Assembly: GCF_000376225.1 (NCBI RefSeq)
Contig: NZ_AQXL01000129.1
Location: forward strand, 1-64,000
Length of the DNA stretch: 64,000 bases
Source of the DNA: Effusibacillus pohliae DSM 22757
GTDB lineage: Bacteria; Bacillota; Bacilli; Tumebacillales; Effusibacillaceae
Reading direction: 5' to 3'
Shown here: in pieces, positions 26,452 through 34,066 of the stretch
Numbering within the stretch: position 1 is the first letter of the stretch
Layout of the letters: the number at the start of each line of letters is the position of its first letter
Notes under the pieces: generated by a model
Told to the model about the DNA's origin: nothing
The model's database searches: none
The model's input: only the letters and a program-made list of their open reading frames with translations
Program-made: the position numbers and the translations under genes

Positions 26452-27726
26452 TTATTGAACCTCCTGCCTGATCAATTGCGTGGTTGGGATACGCACTTCA
26501 AAACAGGTGATGCCTTCCGGGTGATCACATAAGGTCATCGTTCCGTTCAAGGAACGAACAATTTCCAAAGCATGCGACAAACCGATGCCGGTGGACGGAT
26601 TCCCCGACAGATCGTATTTCGTTGTGTATCCGGGCTGAAAAATCCATTCCCGGTCTTCGGAAGCGATGCCTGGGCCTGTATCCAGCACGTGAAAGACAAG
26701 TTCCTCCCGTTCGAGAAAGCATCTCAATTCAATTCGCCCGCTGACCGGGATCGCCTCCACCGCATTGGCGACGAGATTGTTCAGCACGGAGAGCAACGCA
26801 TACACCTGATTGGTGAACAGATTGATCTCGCACTCCTGATAAAATGCAATCTGTTTTCCTATCATCTCGGCGTATTGCTTGTTGGCTCGTATGACCGATC
26901 CGCACAAATCACGAATCTTCAATCGAGGAACGAGTTCCTCCTGGTGGATGATTTTCGATAAGCCCGCAAGGATCCGTTGCGAATCTTTCTTCACCTCATG
27001 CACGTTCTGGGCAATTTGCAGGGCGAGGGCGGAGAGCGCCCCTTTGCTGTTAGAGTCGATCAGTTGTCTGTACAATTGGTAACTTTTGCGAGTGATTTCT
27101 TCCAGATGGCTCATCGATTTGGTGAGGTAGAGCGCTTCCTCATACAGATTCGAGTTGATCAGCATCAGCCGTTCCAATTCCTGTTGCCGGGCTTCGCCAA
27201 GGGCACGCACCTGGCGGATGGTGAAAATATTGTACAGGCCGACGACAAAGAAACTGCGCAAACAGCCAAACAACAGCAGAATGAAAAATGTCCGCCATGT
27301 AAAAGGATAGGTTTCTCCCACTGCCATCCGGACAGCGAGTTCCACAAAGTTGGAAGTCAGATCTGCGACAGTTCCGATCACTCCCATCCGAAACGGTTTT
27401 TCGGTTGACGCCCGAAGGTTGGTCGCGTGAATGATAACAGCAAAACAAAAATAATAGAAAGTGGACGGAAAGTGGATAAGAAAACTTTTTTCCCAGTGCA
27501 AATCTTCTGTCAAAAGATCGAGCGCGACACGGAACCAGACGATCGAAATGCCGATAAAAAATCCGGTCAAAAGGACCGGGACGGAACGAAACCAGACCAT
27601 CCCGAAGAAAAAGGCGGTGATACCGAGCGAAAAGCGAAATGAATCGCCGAACGGATTCACTTTCATTTCGCCCAAAAAAGCGGTCGCCAGCAGAATGCCG
27701 ATCAGGATTGAGACACGGTATCCCAT
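26452..27726 (-). CDS. Sensor histidine kinase, GlnK/YcbA-like
   Basis: A 424-residue membrane kinase with about five to six transmembrane helices in the first 180 residues and a coiled stretch. The phospho-acceptor region reads NVHEVKKDSQRI. The ATPase domain has LNNLVANAVEAI (N box), DTGPGI (G1) and GNPSTGIGLSHA (G2). It should phosphorylate the response regulator encoded just after it. GAAGGAG lies 7 bases before ATG 27726; a GTG at 27744 overlaps that site and is less likely. An inverted repeat separates it from glnP. Confidence 0.85.
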   Translation of the reverse strand: MGYRVSILIGILLATAFLGEMKVNPFGDSFRFSLGITAFFFGMVWFRSVPVLLTGFFIGISIVWFRVALDLLTEDLHWEKSFLIHFPSTFYYFCFAVIIHATNLRASTEKPFRMGVIGTVADLTSNFVELAVRMAVGETYPFTWRTFFILLLFGCLRSFFVVGLYNIFTIRQVRALGEARQQELERLMLINSNLYEEALYLTKSMSHLEEITRKSYQLYRQLIDSNSKGALSALALQIAQNVHEVKKDSQRILAGLSKIIHQEELVPRLKIRDLCGSVIRANKQYAEMIGKQIAFYQECEINLFTNQVYALLSVLNNLVANAVEAIPVSGRIELRCFLEREELVFHVLDTGPGIASEDREWIFQPGYTTKYDLSGNPSTGIGLSHALEIVRSLNGTMTLCDHPEGITCFEVRIPTTQLIRQEVQ

Positions 27727-27750
27727 CAATCGCTCCTTCTCCACATACGA

Positions 27751-27794
27751 AAGATCTCTTTCTTCTTCCTATAGTACTAGAAGAAAGAGATCTT
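27751..27794. repeat. 15-bp perfect inverted repeat between glnP and the kinase gene
   Basis: AAGATCTCTTTCTTC (27751-27765) and its exact complement (27780-27794) flank a 14-base spacer containing TAGTACTA. No T-run follows on the minus strand, so it may be an mRNA-processing hairpin, an attenuator or a regulator site splitting the operon. Confidence 0.7.
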
Positions 27795-27812
27795 GTCTTG
27801 TACCAGAGAATA

Positions 27813-28463
27813 CTAGATGCGTCTGATTTCCAACCGCCGGGCGATCAGCGACAAACCGTAATTGACGGTAAAGTACATCAAGGCGACCATCAGATAGATC
27901 GGAATCACATAATTAAAATTGTGCCCGTTGATAATCTGCGCATGGTTCATCAACTCAGGCAATCCGATGATCACAGCCAGAGACGTGTCTTTCAGCAAGG
28001 AGATAAATTGGCTGACGATCGGCGGGACCATCCGTCTCAATGCCTGCGGCAGGATGATGTGCCACATGGTTTGAAGATATGTCAGGCCGGATGATCGGGC
28101 CGCTTCGATTTGCCCTTTTTCGATCGAATGCAGTCCGCTGCGCACGATCTCCGAGATCATGGCCGATTCAAAAACGACCAATCCGACGATCGCCGATGGC
28201 AGTTTGTCGAGCTTCAGTCCGACGTCCGGCAGCCCGAAGTGGGTGACAAAAAGGATCAGCAGGAGCGGCAGGTTGCGGATCCCTTCCACCCAAACGCCCA
28301 GAAGTTGTGAAACAACCGGGATTTTCGCATAACGGAGGATGCCGATCATGATCGCGATGGCAAAACTGAGCACGATCGAAATCAGAGCGACCTGGAGAGT
28401 GACACCGAATCCTTCAAACAAGAACTTGATGTGATCTGCCGAATAAGCGCCCGCAAAGTCCAT
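27813..28463 (-). CDS. glnP: Amino acid (glutamine-type) ABC transporter permease, second
   Basis: A 216-residue inner-membrane permease of the polar amino acid family. The EAA loop region reads EKGQIEAARSSGLTYLQTMWHIILPQALRRMVPP. It would pair with the permease encoded just upstream. ATG 28463 follows GGGGTGACAAC and lies 4 bases after the first permease's stop, so translation is coupled; an in-frame upstream extension lies inside that gene. The transporter specificity (glutamine) is inferred from the linked GlnK/GlnL-type system. Confidence 0.88.
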   Translation of the reverse strand: MDFAGAYSADHIKFLFEGFGVTLQVALISIVLSFAIAIMIGILRYAKIPVVSQLLGVWVEGIRNLPLLLILFVTHFGLPDVGLKLDKLPSAIVGLVVFESAMISEIVRSGLHSIEKGQIEAARSSGLTYLQTMWHIILPQALRRMVPPIVSQFISLLKDTSLAVIIGLPELMNHAQIINGHNFNYVIPIYLMVALMYFTVNYGLSLIARRLEIRRI

Positions 28464-28467
28464 GTTG

Positions 28468-29127
28468 TCACCCCCTAGCGGTTCCGGCCAGTCGGCGCTC
28501 CAAATAGCGGACACCCCAACTGAGCGGTACGGTCAGCACGAGATAGAACATCGCAACGAACACATAGACGTCAAATGTCACAAATGTATCGGACGAGATC
28601 AGGTCTGCATAATACATGATATCCAATCCGGCGATCACCCCGAGTATGGACGAGTTCTTTACGAGATTGACAAACTGGTTGCCGATCGGGGGAATCACAA
28701 TTTTGATTGCTTGCGGCAAAATGATGTACCACATCGTTTGCAGATACGTCAGCCCGGATGATCGGGCCGCTTCGGTTTGCCCTTTCGGTATCGAGAGAAT
28801 CCCGGCCCGGATCGCCTCCGCGATAAAAGCGGCCGTATACACGGTGAGCGCCCAAGTGCCGGCGACGAACCCATCCAGCTTGATTCCCGCTGTCGGCAGG
28901 GCGATATAGAACAGGAAGGCGATCAGCAACAACGGAATGTTCCGGATGAATTCCACATAAGCGGTGCCCAGCCAATTCAGAGGGCGAACGGGTGCGATGC
29001 GGAATACGGCAATAATGGTGCCCAGAACAAAGCTGCCGACCAAAGCAATCAGACTGGCTTCCACCGTATTGGCAAAGCCTTGCAGATATTCATGCCAGTG
29101 TTCAACAAGTATCGAAAAACGAAGCAT
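28468..29127 (-). CDS. glnM: Amino acid (glutamine-type) ABC transporter permease, first
   Basis: A 219-residue permease closely related to the next gene, with PKGQTEAARSSGLTYLQTMWYIILPQAIKIVIPP as the EAA loop and about five hydrophobic helices. It would form a heterodimeric channel with glnP and take substrate from the binding protein encoded 81 bases upstream. A strong hairpin lies in that gap. Confidence 0.88.
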   Translation of the reverse strand: MLRFSILVEHWHEYLQGFANTVEASLIALVGSFVLGTIIAVFRIAPVRPLNWLGTAYVEFIRNIPLLLIAFLFYIALPTAGIKLDGFVAGTWALTVYTAAFIAEAIRAGILSIPKGQTEAARSSGLTYLQTMWYIILPQAIKIVIPPIGNQFVNLVKNSSILGVIAGLDIMYYADLISSDTFVTFDVYVFVAMFYLVLTVPLSWGVRYLERRLAGTARG

Positions 29128-29163
29128 CTTGCCGATCCAGCTCCTTTTCAGACCCTGGAAGCA

Positions 29164-29197
29164 AGCGGGATGAGCGGATTGTGTCGCTCATCCCGCT
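29164..29197 (-). terminator. Intra-operon hairpin after glnH
   Basis: A perfect 13-bp stem (AGCGGGATGAGCG and its complement) around an 8-base loop, just beyond the binding-protein stop. No T-run follows on the minus strand. Such hairpins commonly stabilise the binding-protein mRNA and reduce read-through into permease genes. Confidence 0.6.
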
Positions 29198-29208
29198 GCC
29201 TGCCAGGA

Positions 29209-30066
29209 TTATTGTTTCGGTTTTTCGCCGATCCATTTCTGATAGATCTTGTCATATTCGCCGGAGCTTTTTAATTCCTTCAGGAAATCGTTGATAAACT
29301 TGACGAATTCGGTGTCCCCTTTGCGAACGGCGATTCCGTAGGGCTCATCTGTGAAAGTTCCTTCCAGCACACGGTAATTCGGATCCTGCTTGGCCATCCC
29401 GTAGAGAAGCGCGTTGTCGGTCGTCAGGGCATCGCCTTGACCCGCTTTGAGCGCCGTGAACGCTTCCGCGTAGTTTTCATATTCCAGTACGGTTGCTTCC
29501 GGCGCCTTCTCCCGAATGTTTTTGGCGGAAGTGGAGCCTTTTGCGGTGAGCACCTTGATGCCTTTTTTGTTCACGTCTTGGAGGCTGTTGATCTTGCTGT
29601 CCTTTTTCACCAGCAAGGATTGTCCGGCCTTGAAATAGACATCGGAGAAATCGACTTCCTTCTTCCGTTCCTCGGTGATCGTCATCGTCGCGATAATCGC
29701 GTCGATATCCCCGTTTTGCAGCATCGGGATGCGGGTTTTGGAGGTGACTTCTTTCAATTCGATTTTGTTTTCGTCACCCAAAATTTTCTTTGCGAGAGCT
29801 TTGGCAATGTCCACATCAAACCCTTCGACCTTGCCGGTTGCCGGGTCTTTCAAGCCGAACAGGTTAAGGTCGTACTTGACGCCAGCGATGAACTTTCCAC
29901 GTTGCTTGATGGCGTCGAGCGTGCTGCTCTGCGCTTTCGGAGCTTCACCGGCCGGTTTCTTTTCTCCTTCTCCGCCCGGTTTGGAGCTGCTACCGCAACC
30001 TGCCATCGTTGCGACGGTCAGAGTGGCTGCCAGTCCAATCCCCATCACTTTTTTCCATACATTCAT
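29209..30066 (-). CDS. glnH: Amino acid (glutamine-type) ABC transporter substrate-binding lipoprotein
   Basis: A 285-residue protein with a lipoprotein signal peptide ending in MAGCGSS. Then comes the periplasmic-binding fold of the polar amino acid family: GKFIAGVKYDLNLFGL, GFDVDIAKALAKKI, ATMTITEERKKEVDFSD, and AYGIAV-like EPYGIAVRKGD. The family binds glutamine, glutamate or related amino acids on the cell surface. Residues after the signal are rich in Gly, Lys and Pro, a flexible tether. Confidence 0.9.
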   Translation of the reverse strand: MNVWKKVMGIGLAATLTVATMAGCGSSSKPGGEGEKKPAGEAPKAQSSTLDAIKQRGKFIAGVKYDLNLFGLKDPATGKVEGFDVDIAKALAKKILGDENKIELKEVTSKTRIPMLQNGDIDAIIATMTITEERKKEVDFSDVYFKAGQSLLVKKDSKINSLQDVNKKGIKVLTAKGSTSAKNIREKAPEATVLEYENYAEAFTALKAGQGDALTTDNALLYGMAKQDPNYRVLEGTFTDEPYGIAVRKGDTEFVKFINDFLKELKSSGEYDKIYQKWIGEKPKQ

Positions 30067-30094
30067 TTGACAATTCCCCTTTCCCAGATTTGGT

Positions 30095-30823
30095 TTAATG
30101 ATTTAAAATACGGCTGAGGAACAGGCGAGCCCGCTCTTCACGCGGATTCGCAAAAAACTCAGCCGGAGTTGCCTCCTCGATGATTTGTCCCTGGTCCATG
30201 AACACAATGCGATCCGCTACTTCGCGGGCGAATCCCATTTCGTGGGTGACCACGACCATCGTCATGCCCTCGCGGGCCAGTGTTTTCATGACATCCAGCA
30301 CTTCGCCGATCGTTTCCGGGTCAAGTGCCGACGTAGGTTCATCAAACAGCATGATTTTCGGTTTCATGGCCAGTCCGCGGGCGATCGCCACGCGCTGCTG
30401 CTGGCCGCCTGACAACTCGGACGGGTAGGCGTTCGCTTTATCGGGAATTCCGACTTTTTGCAGATAGTACATCGCGATGTCGTTGGCTTCTTTCTCAGAG
30501 AGCCCCAACACTTTCATGGGTGCCAGCGTAATGTTTTGCAGCACCGTTTTGTGCGGATACAGATTGAAGTGCTGGAACACCATGCCGATATCACGGCGAA
30601 GTTTGTTGATATCCGTTTTTTTGTCGTTTACTTTGATGTTGTTGACGATCAGTTCGCCGCTCGAAATCGTTTCCAGCCGGTTGATGCAGCGCACCAGAGT
30701 ACTCTTCCCGGAGCCGGACGGACCGATTACGACTACGACTTCACCTGCTTTGACGTGCAAATTGATGTCTTTGAGTACATGAAAATCACCATAATATTTG
30801 TTGACCTGATGAAAATGGATCAC
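30095..30823 (-). CDS. glnQ: Amino acid (glutamine-type) ABC transporter, ATP-binding protein
   Basis: A 242-residue ABC ATPase of the GlnQ type. Walker [19 protein letters not shown], signature [16 protein letters not shown], Walker [14 protein letters not shown] and the His switch VTHEMGFA are all present. It is the first gene of the six-gene minus-strand set glnQ-glnH-glnM-glnP-kinase-regulator. GGGGGGCTCTCGGTG precedes the ATG. Confidence 0.93.
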   Translation of the reverse strand: MIHFHQVNKYYGDFHVLKDINLHVKAGEVVVVIGPSGSGKSTLVRCINRLETISSGELIVNNIKVNDKKTDINKLRRDIGMVFQHFNLYPHKTVLQNITLAPMKVLGLSEKEANDIAMYYLQKVGIPDKANAYPSELSGGQQQRVAIARGLAMKPKIMLFDEPTSALDPETIGEVLDVMKTLAREGMTMVVVTHEMGFAREVADRIVFMDQGQIIEEATPAEFFANPREERARLFLSRILNH

Positions 30824-30848
30824 CGAGAGCCCCCCTGCGCAGAAACCT

Positions 30849-30921
30849 AGTATACATAAAAATGTGAATGTTTCTTGAACGGATTGTAAAGGAAGACCTA
30901 CAGAAATCTACTGGAATCTAC
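30849..30921 (-). promoter_or_regulatory. glnQ promoter region with three 10-bp-spaced repeats
   Basis: On the minus strand, GTAGATT, GTAGATT and GTAGGTC start exactly 10 bp apart (30921, 30911, 30901), one helix turn each. Downstream are a weak -35-like TTCAAG (30879-30874) and -10-like TATACT (30854-30849) with a 19-base spacer. The repeats would sit near -65, a usual place for an activator such as the GlnL-like regulator. They do not match the TTTTGT repeats I recall for GlnL of Bacillus subtilis, so the binding protein is unknown. Confidence 0.5.
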
Positions 30922-31099
30922 AAGAAAAAACGATCGATCACTAAAATTTTTATTCATTTTCATAATTTATGCAGCTTGCATTCAATTTTTTCTGGATTTC
31001 CGGCTTGATGGCAAATCGGTCCTTTCCGCACGCGGATAGATTTACTAAACAACGCGGTATAATGAAATGTGGACAGGTTCAGAATCAGAGGTGTCTCAG

Positions 31100-31354
31100 A
31101 TGAAGTTTGTCGATCAATTGTATGAGCTGTATAAAAACCAACTGACTGGCGACGAGGAAGATGTGGTGATCATCGTGTCGGGGATTTTGTCCGAGTTGAA
31201 CCGGGACGAACTGTTGGCACTGGTCAAAGACATGACGCACGATGAGCTGTACCAGATGATCGGGACGTATATGGTGGACAAACTGCGGGTGAAGCTGATT
31301 GAAAAAGGGGCCGGGCTCCCGGACTGGCCGGCTCCATCAGACCGGATTCATTAA
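31100..31354 (+). CDS. DUF6154-like small protein
   Basis: An 84-residue acidic, helical protein: MKFVDQLYELYKNQLTGDEED, then LSELNRDELLALVKDM and LYQMIGTYMVDKL. The pattern matches a small conserved Bacillota family (DUF6154 as I recall it) of unknown function. AGAGGTG precedes ATG 31100; the in-frame ATG at 31067 lacks a ribosome site. It is flanked by the glnQ promoter and a strong terminator. Confidence 0.65.
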   Translation: MKFVDQLYELYKNQLTGDEEDVVIIVSGILSELNRDELLALVKDMTHDELYQMIGTYMVDKLRVKLIEKGAGLPDWPAPSDRIH

Positions 31355-31374
31355 GGATTCATATGGACAGGGAT

Positions 31375-31409
31375 GCGGCATGCCTGGAGAGCCAGGCATG
31401 CCGCGTTTT
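31375..31409 (+). terminator. Strong terminator after the DUF6154-like gene
   Basis: GCGGCATGCCTGG and its exact complement form a 13-bp stem with an AGAG loop, followed by GTTTT. Confidence 0.85.
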
Positions 31410-31454
31410 CGAGGGCTGAAGGGTATTCGGGCAGGGGTGGTTGCGGAGTCTTGT

Positions 31455-33131
31455 TTACTTGTAGCTTACATCGAGCAAATAATCGCCCGATCCGCTGTAG
31501 GAATAGACTTTGACTGTATAGGTTCCGGTGACAGTCGGTTTGAAGGTAACCAGCTCCTGCCGTGTGGTTCCTTCCGATTGGCCGACCAGGGTACCGCTCG
31601 GGTCGTAGACATACAGGTCAAAATCGGGAGAACCGCCGAAGACACCGCTGGTCCAATTTTTGATGATCAGAGTGGTCGCCATCGGATACGCGGTCGATGT
31701 TACACTGAGCGAATAGGTCTTGGAGGCGCCGCTGCTCGAAAGCGTGCCGGCAAAATACGAGTGGTTCGGAACAACGGGTCCGGTTCCTGTGTAACCGCCT
31801 GCCGACTTGATCGCTTCGTACGCTTGCAAACGTCCGTATCCGTAATCGATGTCTTGGCCTGCCGGTCCCCAATCCTGGGCGGTGCCTGTGATTTTGGCTT
31901 TGAGATCGGCCGGGGTCAGGGAATAGTTGGCATCCAGCATCAGCGCGGCTACACCGGCGGTAAAGGGAGTCGCCATCGAAGTGCCGCTGTACGTGACGTA
32001 TTGGTTCGTCGAGTTGGCCTTGGGTGCCGTGATGTTATACCCGGGCGACATGATGTCCGGTTTGATCCGGTTGTCCTTGGTTGGCCCGCGGCTGGAGAAG
32101 TCGGTCACGAAAAATCCGTTCTCGCCTACATCGGCAAACGCCCCGACGGTTAAAGCGTCTCTTGCCGCACCGGGAGAACCGATCGTGTAGCGTGCCGGGC
32201 CGTCATTGCCGGCTGCCACCACCGGCAGGATACCGCTGGCAAATGCGTTGTTCACCGCCGTCGAAGTGGAATCTGTACCGTCGGAGCTGCCGCTGGTTCC
32301 GAGCGACAGGTTGATGATCCGGATGCCATAGGTGTCCTTGTTTTGGATCGCCCAGTTGATCCCTGCGTCGACCGTGCTCATCGTGCCGCTGCCTTGCGCG
32401 TTCAACACCTTGATGCCGACCATTGCGGCGCCTGGCGCAACTCCTTTGTACGCTGCGTTGCCTTCACCCGTTCCCGCGATAATCCCGGAGACGTGAGTAC
32501 CGTGACCGTTGTCGTCGTAGGGAGTCGTCCGGTTATTGACGAGGTCTTTCCAGCCGATGATCTTGCCGCCGTCCAGATCGACGTGGCTGCCGTCGATTCC
32601 GGTGTCGATGACGGCGACGACAACATCGTTTTTGCTGTAAGAGGTCGGATTGCCGTCGCGGTCGCCGTCCAGTCCAAAGTCAGCCGTTGCTTTATCCACC
32701 CCAAACCAGGCCCGGGCTGTATTCATCGTCATTTGCACCGGCATGTCGTATTCCACCTGTTCGACAAACGGCAATTGTTGCAGCACTTCGATTTGTTTCT
32801 TCGTCAGATCGGCGGCAAATCCGTGGAACGCCGCCTCGTACTTGAATTTCTTCGCGAACGCTCCGATTTTGCCTTCCAGATCTGCGTACGCCCGGTCATC
32901 AAATGACTGGTTGAACATGACGATCACCGGGAAACGGTCGTCCGGCTGCGCCGCAGCGAGCATTTCTTCCAGGTTGTCAAACAGCTTGTTTTGGTTGAGG
33001 TCGGCGATGACCGGAATTTTCTTGGCAGCGGCGGTCGGATTGGCCTTGGGTGAACCTTGCGCCGATACGGCCGTAACCGACGCGAGCACCAACAAGCCGG
33101 CGGTGAGACCGGATGCAAGCTTTTTCCTCAC
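31455..33131 (-). CDS. Secreted subtilisin-like serine protease (S8) with PPC domain
   Basis: A 558-residue secreted protease. A signal peptide (RKKLASGLTAGLLVLASVTA, cut after VSA) and an inhibitor-type propeptide (about residues 60-135) precede the catalytic domain. Its triad is Asp176 (VIDTGIDG), His210 (NGHGTHVSG) and Ser385 (SGTSMATP). The last 110 or so residues form a beta-rich PPC domain (FDLYVYDPSG, TGTYTVKVYSY). The start is probably GTG 33131, 9 bases after AAAGGAG; the ATG at 33140 touches that site. A clear promoter and a palindromic operator lie upstream. Confidence 0.9.
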   Translation of the reverse strand: MRKKLASGLTAGLLVLASVTAVSAQGSPKANPTAAAKKIPVIADLNQNKLFDNLEEMLAAAQPDDRFPVIVMFNQSFDDRAYADLEGKIGAFAKKFKYEAAFHGFAADLTKKQIEVLQQLPFVEQVEYDMPVQMTMNTARAWFGVDKATADFGLDGDRDGNPTSYSKNDVVVAVIDTGIDGSHVDLDGGKIIGWKDLVNNRTTPYDDNGHGTHVSGIIAGTGEGNAAYKGVAPGAAMVGIKVLNAQGSGTMSTVDAGINWAIQNKDTYGIRIINLSLGTSGSSDGTDSTSTAVNNAFASGILPVVAAGNDGPARYTIGSPGAARDALTVGAFADVGENGFFVTDFSSRGPTKDNRIKPDIMSPGYNITAPKANSTNQYVTYSGTSMATPFTAGVAALMLDANYSLTPADLKAKITGTAQDWGPAGQDIDYGYGRLQAYEAIKSAGGYTGTGPVVPNHSYFAGTLSSSGASKTYSLSVTSTAYPMATTLIIKNWTSGVFGGSPDFDLYVYDPSGTLVGQSEGTTRQELVTFKPTVTGTYTVKVYSYSGSGDYLLDVSYK

Positions 33132-33164
33132 GTTCCTCATCTCCTTTGAAGATAGTTAAAATAT

Positions 33165-33218
33165 TTCTATCGCGATAGAATATAATTTGATTATAGAAAC
33201 AGGAATGTTCCTTGACAA
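33165..33218 (-). promoter_or_regulatory. Protease promoter and 16-bp palindromic operator
   Basis: On the minus strand, TTGTCA (33218-33213) and TATAAT (33195-33190) are exactly 17 bases apart. Ten bases beyond the -10 lies the perfect palindrome TTCTATCGCGATAGAA (33180-33165), placed over the transcription start where a repressor would block polymerase. The spacer holds a smaller palindrome, GGAACATTCC. Confidence 0.7.
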
Positions 33219-33372
33219 TAGTTCTTTCAGACTATTTTATCTATTTTTTATTATAGAAACTTTGATGTTGTAACAGCGGTTGACTTAACAGCGGAGCAGC
33301 TTGAAGCAGGACGTTTGATCGGGTATAATGGATGACCTGAATTGTCTGAAAAAACGGTATGGGGGAATCAGC

Positions 33373-33702
33373 ATGGCGACGATTGACGATTTTCTGAAGT
33401 TGGATATTCGCGTCGGCACGGTCTTGCAAGCGGAACCGTTTCCGGAAGCCCGCGTGCCGGCCATCAAATTGCAGATCGACTTCGGGCCGCTCGGCATCAA
33501 GCGTTCCAGCGCCCAAATCACCAGGCGCTATGTGCCGGAACAACTGGTGGGGCGGCAGGTGGTGGCGGTCGTCAACTTTCCGCCCCGGCGGATTGCCGGA
33601 TTTGATTCGGAAGTCCTAGTTCTGGGGGGTGTGCCGGAAAAAGGAGATGTAATTTTGTTGAAGCCGGATGAAAACGTTCCGAACGGAACGCCGATCGCCT
33701 GA
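33373..33702 (+). CDS. csaA: CsaA-type tRNA-binding/export chaperone-like protein
   Basis: A 109-residue OB-fold protein with the CsaA signature: [38 protein letters not shown] and closing [20 protein letters not shown]. The Bacillus protein has chaperone-like and tRNA-binding properties. GGGGGAATCAGC precedes ATG 33373; the in-frame extension upstream lacks such a site. Confidence 0.92.
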   Translation: MATIDDFLKLDIRVGTVLQAEPFPEARVPAIKLQIDFGPLGIKRSSAQITRRYVPEQLVGRQVVAVVNFPPRRIAGFDSEVLVLGGVPEKGDVILLKPDENVPNGTPIA

Positions 33703-33705
33703 CCG

Positions 33706-33783
33706 ATGTTCGATCCGACCATTTTTGACAATTTGAAAGTGGTGCTGGAAGGCGGGCAGAATGCTCGCCTTTTTTTGTCTTGA
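33706..33783 (+). pseudogene. Possible truncated gene start fused to a terminator
   Basis: Three bases after csaA, a frame opens with MFDPTIFDNLKVVLEG. This resembles the start of a conserved Bacillota protein that I cannot name, then runs into the csaA terminator and stops after 25 codons. It may be a deletion remnant rather than a small gene. Confidence 0.3.
33751..33777 (+). terminator. Terminator after csaA
   Basis: GGCGGGCA and TGCTCGCC pair (one G-T) around GAA, followed by eight T. Confidence 0.85.
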
Positions 33784-33799
33784 AATTGTAAAGGATAAA

Positions 33800-34050
33800 A
33801 CGTGCAGACTTCTCATAATTGTATAACAAAAGTGCCGCCGGAACCGCAGGAGGGATGGGGTGTGAAACCGCATCCGGCCGATTCAGCAAGGAGCGGGGGA
33901 TACGGAGCTGCGGGCTGTCTGATCCGGTGCGCCGCAACCAAACCGCAGATTTGCAAACCGTCCTGCAGCGATTGTCTGCAGGGCATCTTTTTTGTCGCAA
34001 CAGGAGTGGTTTTGCCGGCTGGCGAATTTTAGTGGGAAGTGAGGAATTTG
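33800..34050 (+). ncRNA. Structured leader RNA with attenuator ahead of the HD-GYP gene
   Basis: About 250 GC-rich bases with no plausible reading frame lie between the csaA terminator and the HD-GYP gene. Hairpins: GCCGG/CCGGC enclosing GGATG/CATCC (33832-33882); GGAT...AGC/GCT...ATCC (33899-33925); and TTTGCAAA. They end in a classical terminator, GTCCTGCAG/CTGCAGGGC plus TTTTTT (33960-33993), 70 bases before the start codon. GCAGG at 33846 could pair with the terminator's left arm as an antiterminator. This is the layout of a riboswitch, but it does not match the cyclic-di-GMP-I or -II, cobalamin, ydaO, TPP or Moco consensus as I know them. Confidence 0.55.
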
Positions 34051-34066
34051 GAGGGGAGCTTGCAAC

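Noticed and set aside
30940-30965. ArgR box upstream of glnQ
   Set aside because: TGAATAAAAATTTT on the minus strand is a partial match to an arginine-repressor site, but the second half-site is poor and AT-rich sequence alone can explain it.
33820-33960. Cobalamin, ydaO (cyclic di-AMP) or cyclic-di-GMP-I riboswitch before the HD-GYP gene
   Set aside because: Some short pieces (GGAGCGGGGGA, GGGGUGUGAAACC) resemble these, but their order and the required core motifs do not match. It is therefore reported as an unclassified leader.
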